Source: Dentipellis sp. KUC8613 (Eukaryota > Basidiomycota > Agaricomycetes > Russulales > Hericiaceae). From it: 55,486 nucleotides of DNA. Below are positions 33,545 through 45,084 of this stretch, in pieces. The first letter of the stretch is position 1. Every line of letters begins with the position of its first letter. Below the pieces are notes generated by a model. It ran no database searches. It had not been told where the DNA came from and saw only the letters and a list, made by a program, of their open reading frames with translations. The stretch is from assembly GCA_002286715.1 (NCBI GenBank), contig NSJX01000014.1:1-55486 (forward strand), in the 5' to 3' direction. The position numbers and the translations under genes are program-made.

Positions 33545-35979
33545 GTGTTCAAGTTCGAAAGTGCTACAGTCGGGGAAAGGTCGGTTGTCAGCACATGTGC
33601 GGCGGGGTGGTGGCGGTCGGGAAGAAAGAGCGTCGGCGGTCGGCCGGCGCGGCTGTTCAACGCGACGTTCAACGGACTGCACGTGATCGTTCCCCGGGTC
33701 CCGTGCGCGAGAACTTGGTGTTCGCAAATTTCCGGGTGGATCGTTTTGTGTTCTCTGACTGACCTTGGTTGCCTCTAGGTTGCTCGAAGGCGATTGTGCA
33801 TTCTGCGAAGTATGGGATTGAGGGGAAGGGAGCAATCCCGACGTGACCACTCACTTGAACGGGGTTTTACCATGTTTGGAGCATAATCATAGGTCCGTTT
33901 GTCCCCCCGCAGTCCTATATGTCTCGCTGATACTGATATGCCTATGCAGCTTTAGTCAGAATTGTATAGACCTGTTCATAGATGAATATTGATATGACAT
34001 ACCGTCCGAAAGCCCTTACACCCACATCAGTGTGCTTTTGCAGGCGCTTTGACCATCCGCTATCATCAAGCGCAGCAAAGCGTTCAGAAATTCGACCGAA
34101 TGCAGAAGAGGCAAAGCGTCCACAAGATCCGGCATGATAAGGTTTGGGACGGCGTCCACATTCGTTTTGAACTTCGTGACTTCAACAATGGCGGCTGCGC
34201 AATGCTTAAAGCGCGTGCGTGCGTGCTCACCCGTTTCCCACACTCGACGTCCCCTCCATACCACGTCCCTCCTCCCTCTCTCCCACTATTACCTATTCCC
34301 ACTCCCCTCCGCACTGCTAGCGATCTCTACGTCTGATCTCTCTACGTCTCGCCCTCTTCTCGCGAACGAAACGACAGCTTCAGAGATCTTCAACACGTGC
34401 TCAATCTCAAGTGGTGCACCCATGAATCCAATCTATCTGCTCCTCGCCGTTATGATCGTCCCCTGGATAATCTTTCGCAGGCTTTCACTGGCATAGGATC
34501 TGATAGCGATAGCGCCTCGACCCCATTGCGTGTTGTGCTTCCAAGGCTTCCCTAGGCTCGACGCGTTGCGCCACCCGATGAACGTCGCTGCACCGGCCGT
34601 TCGACGCTTTATACCGTGCTCAGCCATAGCCGTTTCTGTACCACCAGGCCTATTGTCCCCCCTCTTCAGAGCATGGGCTGCTATCGCGTCACTTGAATCC
34701 TCTCCATACCCCCTCCAGACATTTCACTCCCCCATGCGACGCTGAGAGACACCTCCATTCCAACCAGATGCTCCATACCAGCCCTCCACAATAAACTCCC
34801 CCTGCGCCTCCAAGCCGACCATTTTCGTGCCCGTTCCCCTGCAGAGGGCCTTTTGACTCTCGGTTTTATAGGTATAACTCCGGCGATCATCTTCGCCCGA
34901 GCCTATTGTCTGTCTTTGAATCTTTCTGATCCTGCTCTGATCCTGCCCTCCGATAAACTGCCCGTGCACGCGGGATTGCTATTGTTCGCAAAGCGAATGT
35001 TCTAGAAGTGATCGCTACTTCGGGCTCAAAGCCCATCTCCTGCGACGAAACTCGTTATGCATCAGCCCGCAGGTGAATTAGCCTCCGAGGCGAGGTATCC
35101 ATGAGGCGCATCGCAAGTCCTGAATGTCCCCAAAATGGACGCTTTCCGAGTCGGAAGTATAATGTTTTGATTTTCGAACGCATGACGAACAACAGGCTGC
35201 CCTTACTGATCGTTCTTGATCGCACCTAGGATGGAAAGTTTATTATCGCGGCACGCAGCTTTGGGAGCTGTGCCGCCGTCCGTGTGTTCATTGGCGGTAC
35301 TGTGACCCAGCTAGCCTCGAGGCTATTGTCCGCCGGCCGCCTGTCATGCATCGTGTCCCAAGTGATCGGCCAAGTTCAAACTCAACGTGAGGAACCTGTC
35401 CACATGTCCATGCACTCATTGTTCTGCACAGGATCTTCCCTTTCGACTGCGCAAGGCGCCTTTCACTTTGTGGACGCGGAACTAAATTTTCCCTTGTTCC
35501 GCCTGGAGGCATCGTTGTCTGCATGCGTGACAGGCCAAGTTCGCGCGAACAAGAATGTCCCAAATCGTAGGAAGGTGTGTTGTTCTCCCTTCTTCCCGAG
35601 CGAGACTTTGCTCGCCCAGTGGGGATAGAAGCCGTGCGTGACGACGCGGGCGCAGGGTGTGCGCGTGTTTGCGCAGGAGGGTCCGCCAGACTTACTGCAT
35701 GCGGCAAGTGTTTGCTGTGGGTCCACCCTGCGCAAACAATTCTTCGTGTCACGATCAGTGTCACACCTATTGTTGTGTCCCCCCGCTTATAAGCACCCGC
35801 CCCATCCCCACTTTCCCTCAACCAACCGCCCCCGTCGCACTTGGCTCCTCGCAACTCTCCCGTCTGCTCCCATCTCCTCTCAAGACTTGCCCTCGGCTCG
35901 TTTTTGCAGCATCTCCAACAGCAGCCCCTTTATTCTCATCCACACGCATTCCACCCCCGAGCCTACTCTACATTCCAAC
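33545..35979. other. 2.4-kb intergenic region
   Basis: No convincing gene. It lies between divergent genes and must contain both promoters. A TATA-like TTATAAGC at 35787-35794 is 187 nt before the right-hand ATG, and the leader after it is very pyrimidine-rich. Short frames elsewhere lack coherence. Confidence 0.45.
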
Positions 35980-37153
35980 ATGGTTCTGCAAGCATCCAAC
36001 ATCCACGACAAGCGCCGCGATCTCGAGAACCGCCCTCCCGCGAAGCACAGCGTCGTCTCCAAAATCAAGGGCCTCTCCCGCCAGCGTGTCCGTGCACGCG
36101 CGACGCCCGGCTCGCCACGCTTCCTCACCGACACCACGCGCCGGTCGAAGGCCCGCGCCTCTTCCTCCTCCCTCCGCTTCCAAGTCCCTCCCGCCCCTGT
36201 CTCGCTCCCGACGTCTGCGGATGTCGAGATGACGGACGCGGCCCCGGCGGAGCTGCCCAAGACGACGGTCTCTCTCCCTCGCCTGCTGGCGCACCCTCCG
36301 CGCAAGGAGGTGCCGGAGGAGATCATGACGAAGATCGACCCGAAGCTGGAGAACGTACCTATCGACTTCACCCGTGATGTCCTGAAGATGCGCGGACCTG
36401 AGTACGTTGTCATCTTTCCCTTTGTCCTACGAACAGTGAAACTGACCTTGTCTCAGTATGATGAAAGTCCTCTCGTCCGTGCAAGCCGAGCCTGCAAGGA
36501 ACGTCCTCCCTAAGGAGCTCTCCATCGTCGTCAACGACCTGTCCGCGGACCTCCCGACGCACATGATGGCCGTCTGGTCGCGCCTGCCCACCAGCCTGCC
36601 CAAGCGCCGCATCACCCTCTACCCCATCCACAACATCATCCTCGCCGCGCACTGCACAAACCTCCCTTCGCTCCCCGAGTCGCACCCCCAGACGCCAGCG
36701 CCCGGCGAGTCCATCACCGTCCCCGTCGTCCCGCTCGGTCTGCCCTCGCCCCAAAGCTTCCCGCAGCTCGCCTCCTACCTCTACACCAAGCGCATCGACA
36801 CGCTCCTCCTCGCGCTCCTCCCGTGCGCACCGCCCGCGCCGCTGCAGCCCTCCGCGGACTCCGCGAACCACGAGGCGGAGCAGAAGGCGCTGATCTCGCA
36901 GTTCGCGCGCCGGCTGTCCGCGACGTTCACGCCGCACGCGCTGTTGCAGCGCACGCTGTTCGTGTACGGCGTGTACAAGAACGTGTGCGCGCTCGGCATC
37001 ACCGACGACAAGCTGTGGCTCGCCCTCGAGCTCGTGTGGGAGGTCATGATGTGCGCGATGGCGTATGCGACCGGCAACGCGAGCGTGCAGCCCGTGCCGC
37101 CGATGTTCTCGCGCCCGCCGGTGCTTCCGGAGGCGGGGGAGCAGGCGCAGTGA
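35980..37153 (+). CDS. Clp1-like (clampless1 family) protein, first copy
   Basis: Two exons (35980-36401, 36457-37153) give 372 residues. The sequence resembles basidiomycete Clp1-like proteins; Clp1 is needed for clamp-cell formation downstream of the A mating-type homeodomain factors in Coprinopsis and Ustilago. Segments supporting this are the leader ending KEVPEEIMTKIDPK, then DLPTHMMAVWSRLP, ITLYPIHNIILAAHC, VPVVPLGLPSP, LASYLYTKRIDTLLLALLP, and the final helix block LFVYGVYKNVCALGI...LWLALELVWEVMM. The middle part (VTLYPVH..ILAAHC-type) looks like a degenerate BTB-like fold. The N-terminus is basic and Ser-rich, suggesting nuclear location. A related gene lies convergently just downstream. 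The family name comes from remembered family features, not from a search. Confidence 0.62.
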
Positions 37154-38302
37154 TTTTCTTGTTTCTTGTTTTCTCTTCTCGTCTTGTCTCCTTGTCGCAT
37201 TGCATCTTCCCCTCCCATGATCAACCACCCTCTATGCATATGACCACCACCACCCCACCAACAACCCCCCTCTATGCCACCACATATGATCGCACTCACC
37301 TCATCGTCATCCCCATCTCGCATCTTCTCTTCGCATCTCGCAATTCTTCGTTTCACCCGCACGTACACTTATTCGTACTTTATCTTCTTTGTTCACTTTG
37401 CGCCCCACGTTCCGGTTGGACCGTGGCAGGCAGCACCTTTACTTGCCTTTACTTACTTACTTGTACGTTCTAATTTCCGGATTTTTGGATCCTTGTAGTG
37501 GGCAGGCAGTCAGCAGAAACAGTACGATACGATAGTCGAATGGAAGAAGTCAAACATTTCAATATCGCTTTTGGTGTGTGTGTGCTTGTCAATGTGAATG
37601 GGTGTCTTCTTGCAAAGGAGCATCCTCGTTGTACATGTAACTTGTGATATGCGAGGGAACCGGTGATCGTGAGTGCCAGGGCCAGTGCCACTGCAGCTGA
37701 AGCTTCCTAGTCCGCCGTTGACAAGGCAAGGACCCTGGGCCCTGGACCGGTACCGGTACCGTGGACCCTGCCCGCCTGATTCCGGAACGCGTCTGCCGGA
37801 CCGGCCGGGCCGTGGGGCCGAGATGCGCTTTCCTTTCACGTCGAAGTCAATGTTTGCGCCTGGCGACTTCGTCAAGCTCGGAGTCTATCCAAATCCCACA
37901 GCGCATGGGTATCTCAAGAGACGATACTGTAAGGCAAGACAGTAGAAGCATTATTATCATAGGAGTAAACATGTCGATGGTGCAATGGTGGTGCCGGCGC
38001 TCGTAGATAGGAGGGAGCCGGTATACTATAGCTATAGGCCTAGGTAGCCATGGTGAGAGGGAATAGACGTCAGCTGGGACGAGGTGCGTAGGTGAGTAAA
38101 AGTAAAGGTAAGGCGTAAGCAGTAGAGTGGGATTAGGTATGTGGGTAAGTACTCGGCGGGGATTAGGTATGTGTTAGCTGTATGCGGAAAGCAGAGCGCG
38201 GGCCTGCGAGGAGAAAGCTATAGGACAACACGATATCAAACACGTCCCGCTCTTTTGCAGATGCAGGAACGGGGGAACAAACACAAATTCGCACATCACG
38301 GA
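37154..38302. other. convergent 3' region, 1.15 kb
   Basis: This lies between the stop codons of the two Clp1-like genes. It contains short simple repeats (TTACTTACTTACTTG near 37450) and the palindrome GGTACCGGTACC near 37747-37762. No gene is seen. Confidence 0.5.
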
Positions 38303-39332
38303 TCACCTCTCCCTCTCCCTCTCGCGCTCCCGTCTCCTCGACCGCGACCGCTCCCTCTCGCGCCCCCTCACGAGCTGCTGCTGCCACACGCGCCGCGCCT
38401 CCGCCGTGACGTTCCACACCGTCTGCACGACGCCGGCGACCTCGCGGTCGCGCACGCCGAGCGCGAGCACGTTCTTCCACACGCCCTGGTTGTACGTGAG
38501 GTAGCGCGCGAGGCGGTCGCCGTCGCAGCACGCGGCCATGACGTGCGCCATCGCGGCCGCCGAGGGGAACTCCTCGACGGCGGCGAGCGGGAGCAGCTGC
38601 GCGGCGAGCGTGCTCGGGTCGGGGAAGAGCGTGTGCTGGAGGAGCAGCGGGATGGAGGGCGCGTGTGGGACTTGGATCGGGATGACGGGCAGGCGGAGCG
38701 TGCGGGTGTGCGCGTGCGAGTGGGAGTGTGGAGATGCGGATGTATGTGCATGCGCGTGCGAGTGAGAGTGGGGATGTGCATGTGCAATGGTGGAGGGAGG
38801 GAGAGCGGGCGGGAGCGGAATGTCGGCGCTGAGGTGCGCGGCGAGCGTGTCGGCGCGCACGGGGATGAGCGTGACGGGCGTGTCGGGCGCGCCGAAGGGG
38901 AGGTCGAAGACGGCGAGCAGGTGCGTGGGCAGGTGCGTGTCGGCGGTGCCGGTGCCGGTGCCGGTGCACGGCAGGTCGTGCGTCTTGCGCAGGTGCGCCG
39001 TGCGCAGCGGCGCGGGCGGCGCGACGTGGAAGTGCTCGCAGATGACCCTGCGGGGTACGCGTGTCAGCTCGGCTCGAAGTCGCAGTTCGGGATGGGGCTG
39101 CGAGGGGGAGGGAAGGAGAGGAAGGGGGCAAGGCTCACTGCAGCGGGTCCTCTTCGTCGATCTGGTACGGATGCTGGGTCATAGCCGCGGCTTCGCTCAT
39201 GTTCTCGGGCGAGCTGACCGCGGGTTCGCTAAAGGAGGGGTGTGGCCTGTGTCTCGGCCGTCTGGAAGATGTAGTGAGCGCCGCAGGAGCCCATCGCGGG
39301 GACTCCGGGGGGATGTAGTCTCCTGCGTCCAT
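38303..39332 (-). CDS. Clp1-like protein, second divergent copy with His-rich insertion
   Basis: Two exons (39139-39332, 38303-39047) give 312 residues. It follows the same outline as the gene to its left: DTHLPTHLLAVFD corresponds to DLPTHMMAVWS, VTLIPVRADTLAAH to ITLYPIHNIILAAH, LRLPVIPIQVPHAPS to VPVVPLGLPSP, and YNQGVWKNVLALGVRDREV to YGVYKNVCALGITDDKL. The two therefore look like diverged paralogues. Between the second and third blocks is an insertion of about 28 residues made almost only of His alternating with Ala, Ser or Pro. The C-terminus ends in alternating Arg-Glu/Arg-Ser dipeptides, like an RS/RE tail. The coding DNA is extremely GC-rich. Conserved cores argue for function; the two low-complexity additions are lineage-specific. 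Confidence 0.58.
38310..38345 (-). repeat. Arg-Glu/Arg-Ser coding simple repeat
   Basis: A CTCCCT/CTCTCG-type hexamer run at the 3' end of the gene encodes alternating RE and RS dipeptides up to the stop codon. It is a purine-rich coding-strand microsatellite. Confidence 0.6.
38700..38790 (-). repeat. His-Ala/His-Ser coding simple repeat
   Basis: A run of CAC/CAT codons alternating with GCx, TCx and CCx codons (GTGCGTGCGAGTGGGAGTG-like on the plus strand) encodes the His-rich insertion. It forms a GT-rich microsatellite on the plus strand. Confidence 0.7.
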
Positions 39333-41397
39333 TATTTAATGTTGAGAATGTCTGGCGGTGTGAATACAAAGGGGCGTGTGGTGTTCTGCGTTTGAGACGC
39401 GTTAGAAACGGAATGGAATGGAATGCAGCGCGCGGAAAGTCGCGTTCCGCGAACAGAGTCGGACTTACCTCGGTCAATCAAGCAGTTTGCGCCGTACGCG
39501 TCCTGCGAGGCCGTGCGTCAAAGTCTTGGTCGTGCAGAGGAAACAAGTACGAACTAGCAGAAAAGCAGGGAGAAGGATGTGGCGTGGGACGCAGCCATCG
39601 CGCAAATGCTCCAGTCCAGCCAGCGGGGTGGGGAGAGGGATAAAGCTGGGCACGACGGCGGCCGCGGCATTATAAGCGTCGACGGGGACACCGCAGCGGA
39701 CGATCCACGGGCGCCTGAAAAGGAGTTATTATACTCGACAATTTCAATCGCGCACCGGGCTGCTGCTTCAGATGCCGAGATCTTCCCACCTAGATACACG
39801 CAGAGCAGCGCATCCTCGAGCTCTGGCCGCCTCGGATCGCGTGCATATGCTCGTGCGCTACCCGATGACAGCATACCGACCGCGCTCGCACACTGTCCTC
39901 TTGCGACGCGCCCTTTGCACTTACCACGTCGGCTCCCAGGACTAAGTAGTGCTCCACCGCGATTCGCAGTGATCGGGCCCGTCATCAGGCAGCACTAGCG
40001 CGCCTCGTGGGCCGTCGACGCCGACCTTTCTGCCCATGGTGCTTGTGCGGCGGCATTCGCGCGGTCCCGGAGAGCACTCTCGTTGGATGTCGATGTGGAT
40101 GTTGCGCAGCGCGCAATCGCATAATTACGAGACGCCGCAGACGCTGCGTGCTTCTGTTCGAGGCCATGTCGTAACGCGCACGCGTCGCCCGTGCGACGAG
40201 AGCTCGATCGGGCCTGTTGCCACAGAGACGGCATGCATATGGCAACCACTGGCGTCGCAGCTGCAGTCGTTCAGGTACATGGCCAGTCGCGTACTCACTA
40301 TAGTTCGTCGCCAGTCACAGTGCGAGGTTGCTTGTGTGAAGCGTTGCGGAACAGAAAGAGAAGGGATGCAAAAATACAAGTATCAAGCATCAGGTAGCGA
40401 CGCGACGGGGCAGGAGGTATGTAGGTAGATACCTAAATAGCCCCACCGACAGCTGCGACTCTAGGCCTGCGTCTGCTCTATGGAGAACAGCAAAGTCCGA
40501 CCCGCGACGGACTGACGCTGCGCGCCGACTCGACGTGTACATGTCTTGGCCAGCCCGATCCACCTCAACCCTCCCCTGCAACGAATTCTCCGATCTATGT
40601 TGTTGCGCTCTGTAAATGTAGCCAATAAGCGCACACATGTATCGTGATGCCCAGGCGTTGCAGGGTGACAGCCTGCCATGTTGAAACCGCAGGTGGTGCG
40701 CACTGCGCAGCATTTCGGGGGACGAATACAGTCACAGTGGACCCTCACGTACTTATGCCTGATCATGAGCCTGTAACGAGGCGGGCCCGAGGGCTCCATG
40801 TTACATCGACACCGAGTCAGAGCGACGACTCACAACAACGGACGCGAAACGCAGAATATACAGTGCGGTGCGCGATGAAACGACCGGCGAAAGCTCGCGT
40901 CGGCCGCGGTCCCAACAGCCCGTGGCGTTATGCAACGAACTTCAGTTGATGTGTTGACAGGATGTCTCGTTCCTCGCATCTGCGCATGAGCGAGTACCAA
41001 GACTTCGAGGAGCATGCAGTTCATGACCATCGGGAGGATCCTGCTAGCCTGCCAGTACTTGAGCGTCCTGAAGACTAGAGCATAGAACATGTTGATCAGC
41101 GGCATCAGCGTTGCGGAGCACAAACTTAGGCGCGAGCAAGTATGGTAGTGGTGTGTCTCTTTGCGGACATGCGAATCCCAAAAGCGTGAATGCCTTGGAC
41201 GCTGCGCCGATCAGTGGCAAGGGATTCGAGGGATCGTCATGCATTCCTGACATATCGGCTCCGCTAGCGCGCGCGATGCTGAGCCTGGCGCCACGGTGAC
41301 CGTGCGTGTGCCGGCGACTCGATACCCCAGGACAAGTCAGTACTATGCACGGGGCCCGGCTGAGCGCGATGGAGCCGATGGCGTAGCCCCTGCCTAC

Positions 41398-41960
41398 CTG
41401 TCGATGGGCAGGTCTGGCATCAGCACGACATCAAAGGGAAGCGACTCGCCGTGTTGTGATAGTACGACTTGAACGAACGGCCCGGTGGACTTCGTGAAGA
41501 TCAGCTCCAAGACGCTTGCATGTTCGACGTTGGTAGCGCACGTCTACGAGGATCTGCACCAAGATGGGAACGATACACTTCTGCGGGTGGGCGAGTCGTC
41601 GGACCGTAGGCCGTACAAGTTTGCTTTTGTTGACAGGGTTGATGCTGAGAGACTAGACTAGACGTCGGCCTGCTTCTTAGTGAAGACTACGTTCACAGAA
41701 CGTGAAGAGACTCACCATAACGCAGTAGTGGAGACAGCGCCGAACATGCGACTCGGATAGCCGTGTGAGGATCCTCTCTCGGGCGACACTGACGGCGTAC
41801 GTCGTGCGGGGAACATCAGTGTCTCCGAGTCCACCGGCCTACGGAAACATGAGCCGGACGAGCAATCTGCCAACCAACGTACCGCTCAGCCAATCCCACG
41901 TTGACGGAAGGTAGCGCGAGAGACTCACCACAGCCCAGCCGTTCACAAGACCTTCGCCAG
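41398..41960 (-). pseudogene. possible decayed or undetected spliced gene
   Basis: Several minus-strand segments look like exons. Block 41716-41838 is exactly 123 nt (41 codons), flanked by TTTCCGTAG and GTGAGTC; it encodes coherent sequence starting AGGLGDTDVPRTTYAVSV. The preceding segment ends GEGLVNGWAV before a GTGAGTC donor at 41928. Block 41398-41543 (146 nt) follows a CTCGTAG acceptor and encodes VLELIFTKSTGPFVQVVL and DVVLMPDLPID up to a GTAGGC donor. Just before it, another frame reads KCIVPILVQILVDVRYQ, so joining the two would need a frameshift. No family is recognised and no start or stop can be set. It may be a relic, or a live gene I cannot assemble. Confidence 0.25.
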
Positions 41961-44900
41961 CGGTACGCACGCGCGATAGTGACAATGGAATGCAAAGCAC
42001 TGGCACTGGCACCCGACACACAACGCCTGCTGCGCCGGCCTCTGAATCAAGCGCCCACCGCCCGTCACCCACCGCCCATGAACCATGAGCAAACACCCGC
42101 AAGGACAAATACCACCGACGGTCCCTCGCGGCTCGCGCACAGGCACCGTACATCCTGCCTGCATGTCTATGCAGTGACGAGGTGAGGTCATGAGGATGCG
42201 CAGCGGCGGCATACACGCGAAATAGGGCCCAGTCGAAGAAGACCCATGAGGAGATGGGCGCTGTTCAGCGTCATAGTCATACTGTACATGCATCGGGAGC
42301 AGCATGCGGGAGTGTGAGCAGCGGTGTGTCGTGGGCCGTTTGTCGACCTCTCGCCGGATAACGATGCATGGCTGGGGGTCGTGCTATGTATATATTGGGG
42401 CGTTAGCGGGCTGGTACCGGTGTGTGGAAAGTGAATAACGCTCACGGTCCGCAGCTCGAGTGCTTCGAACAGCGCCCGTGGTCGTGGGGGCATGAGGTGC
42501 GCAGCGGGGTGGTGGACGGTGAGGTTATGGGTGGGTGGGTGGGTGGGTGGTAGGTGTCGTGCCGAAGAGGTGCGTAGAGCGGCCGGAGGAACTTGGGGAT
42601 GCGGGAGGCATGGAACCCAGGAGGTCAAGAGGCGTGCAGACGATCCGCATCGAGCTCGAGGGGGCGTGGGCGGCCTGGAAGTAACGAGAGCGGGCAGCGA
42701 GCAGCATGTTGGTGGCAGGAGCGCGCGGCCAGAGGACAGTGTGTGTGGTGCATGGTGTGTGGGTCGGTTGTATACGCAGCGAGCCGCTCGCCCACGCATT
42801 CGCCTCCCAGGCCCGTCTGCGCCTGACGACATAAGTAAGTACACCGCACCCGAGCCTCTGCCGGCCGGCCTCGTACGCGGCGTATTCTAGCTCGCCGGGG
42901 TACCGGGTACCGAGGACCGAGGGCTGAGGGCTGGGGACCGAGCAAGTACTGATGTTGATCACCGTACGAGCCACGTGGGCCGACGGGAGATGGCCTTGAT
43001 AAGTAGCGCAAGTGTCGATGCCGCGGGGTGACGTGCATCTCGCGGCTTGCATCTCGCGGCGTGCGGCTTGGCTGGAATGAGCTCGTTCGGGCAGCCGCGC
43101 GGACGCGTCGACGCGGGAGTCTAAGGTCTAAGGTTTGCAATTGTGGCGCGTGTGCGTGGGGTGGACGCGGAAGGAGGGCCGGGCCGTCGGGGGATGCCAG
43201 TGGGGTGCCAGAGTTGTTCGTGTGCGGGTGCGGGTGGCAGAATCATTCGCCGGCCAACGGGCGAGCGAGCGAGCGAGCTACTGTACGAGCCGCGCGTGGT
43301 GCGAGATGAAGCTTGAAGAGCGGGAGTCGCAACCGGCTTGGACGGCGCGGGTGTGCGTCGTTCGTTCGTAGGTGGGTGGCCGGTGGCTGACGTCAAGGTC
43401 TCGCCGCGCGGTGTATGAAGAGGAGCGTCTGCCTGCCAGCGCCAGCGCGGCGAGCGAGGTGACAGATGGCGGATAATGGGGGCGATAGGAGGGGCTCATC
43501 AGCTTCTGGGGTTCTGTTCCCAGGCGCGGTGGGGTGTCGAGAATCGTTCGAAGCTGCAGGGCTGTCGTCTGAGAGCAGAGTGCCCGACGACGGCAGCGCA
43601 GAGACATATGGATACGCCGGTCAGGCAGGCCTTTCGCGAGCACAGGCGGGATTCTGTCCGACGGATTTTTCATATTAGTATACGTACTCGTACGAGTTTG
43701 GGACGCACAATCAAGCCGGGCTGATGCGCGTGGCGAGTGACTGGCGGATTCTTAGGCCAGTGCTAGTCGCAGCCAATTATCGTACGAGCAGACGGGGCAG
43801 AGTCACATATAATGGCCATGGGGGCGGGGGCGCGGACCCGGAGCCGCAGATGAGTCCAGGTTTACTTCACGGGCTGATATTGCCCCGTTGCGAAAAATAG
43901 CAGTCTACAGCAGCAGCAAGGGACGAGCTGGTCGCTCTGCTCTGCTCTGCTCGAGCATACTGACCTGGCGGCTGGGGATCTAGGGGCGCGCCGGGGAGTT
44001 GCACCGCTCGCGCAGGACGGCTTTTGTTTTGCTTTGTCTTGTCTGGGCCAGGTCAAGTGGAATCTGAATCGCAGGGCGCGTCGCGGCACGGGCCGAGTCG
44101 TAAGCAGATTACGAGCCGCGCCGGTGGGAGGTCCCCCACCGCGTTCCACGGGCCTCCTGTGCGATCCAGACACCCCCACGGCGCGCAGGTGCGCCACGCT
44201 CGCTGCGTTGTGCAAGATATGTGCGAGAGGGGATACCGCGAATAAGGATTGAGCCGAGGAGAGAAGGTTGTGGTTGTGCGCCAGGCTGGCGGGAAGCGCG
44301 GTGGCTGCGCTAAAAAGCGGGGTGATTGATTGGACCACGTTTGCGATAATGGAAAGTGCCTAGGGCGAGATGTATCTTGCAAGGCGCGTCTAGTCCTAGG
44401 AGCGAATTCTCCGTGTCTGCTGCATTGCATTGCACTGACGTCGACGGTTTCAAGCGGTTTCAGGATGAACGGCGCCGGCAGACGCCGTCAAAAGATGGCT
44501 GCGGAGGCCAATATGTTTTCTTGAGGGTGGCAAGCGATAATTGCAGCCTGGTGATGGGGCGCCGCAGCATCGCACGGAAGATCTACTCCCGTTTTGTACA
44601 CACGGCATGAGAAGAGCGACAGCCGACGGGTGACGCGGCTCGGTCGCCCAGCGCTGCCGAGGTGACTCGCAATGACGAAAAATGGACAGCGTGCGGTGCA
44701 TGAGACGCCTGCATGTCGTGCGGGAGCGGTGGGGGCTGCTGGGAGGAGTGCGGAGGGCAGCACGGAGGATTTGTCGGGGAGGGAGGACGAGTTGAACGGA
44801 CGGGACGCGGGACTTGGCATTGGGTAGATTAGATGGGATCGGCCCTGGAGGTCCATATGGACGAGCCGACGCGGCCGGTGTCATGCCATATATGGACAAG

Positions 44901-44997
44901 ACGAGGTGGGGGACGGACGGCGAGGGGCCGGAAAAGAGGACTGGACAACGTAATGGAGTAGAGTCACCGGCCCCGTTTGCATCGTCTCCCAGTCCGT

Positions 44998-45004
44998 TAT
45001 AAAA
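44998..45004 (+). promoter_or_regulatory. TATA box of the ABC transporter gene
   Basis: TATAAAA in CCGTTATAAAACTCG lies 81 nt before the ATG at 45085, followed by a strongly pyrimidine-rich leader. The match and spacing are good for an inducible-type fungal promoter. Confidence 0.55.
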
Positions 45005-45084
45005 CTCGTCCAAACCCATGCTCTCCCAGCTTTCCCATTGGCCGTGCCCCTCCTTCCTCCCCCCTTCCCCCCTCTCGACACACC

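Larger units (their letters stand above)
39333..45084. other. 5.7-kb region without a convincing gene
   Basis: This is the largest gap in the window. Overlapping frames occur on both strands because GC content is high, but none has recognisable motifs. Exon-like minus-strand blocks occur at 41398-41543 and 41716-41838 (separate entry). Simple repeats include GTGGGTGGGTGG near 42530 and GAGCGAGCGAGC near 43263. The right end is the promoter of the ABC transporter gene. Two large regulatory regions, or a decayed gene, would both fit. Confidence 0.4.

Noticed and set aside
39554..39998. overlapping plus and minus frames of about 140 codons
   Set aside because: Both strands are open because of base composition; no splice context, motif or similarity.
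44450..45019. 189-codon minus-strand frame upstream of the ABC gene
   Set aside because: Lies across the ABC promoter and TATA box, with no recognisable domain.
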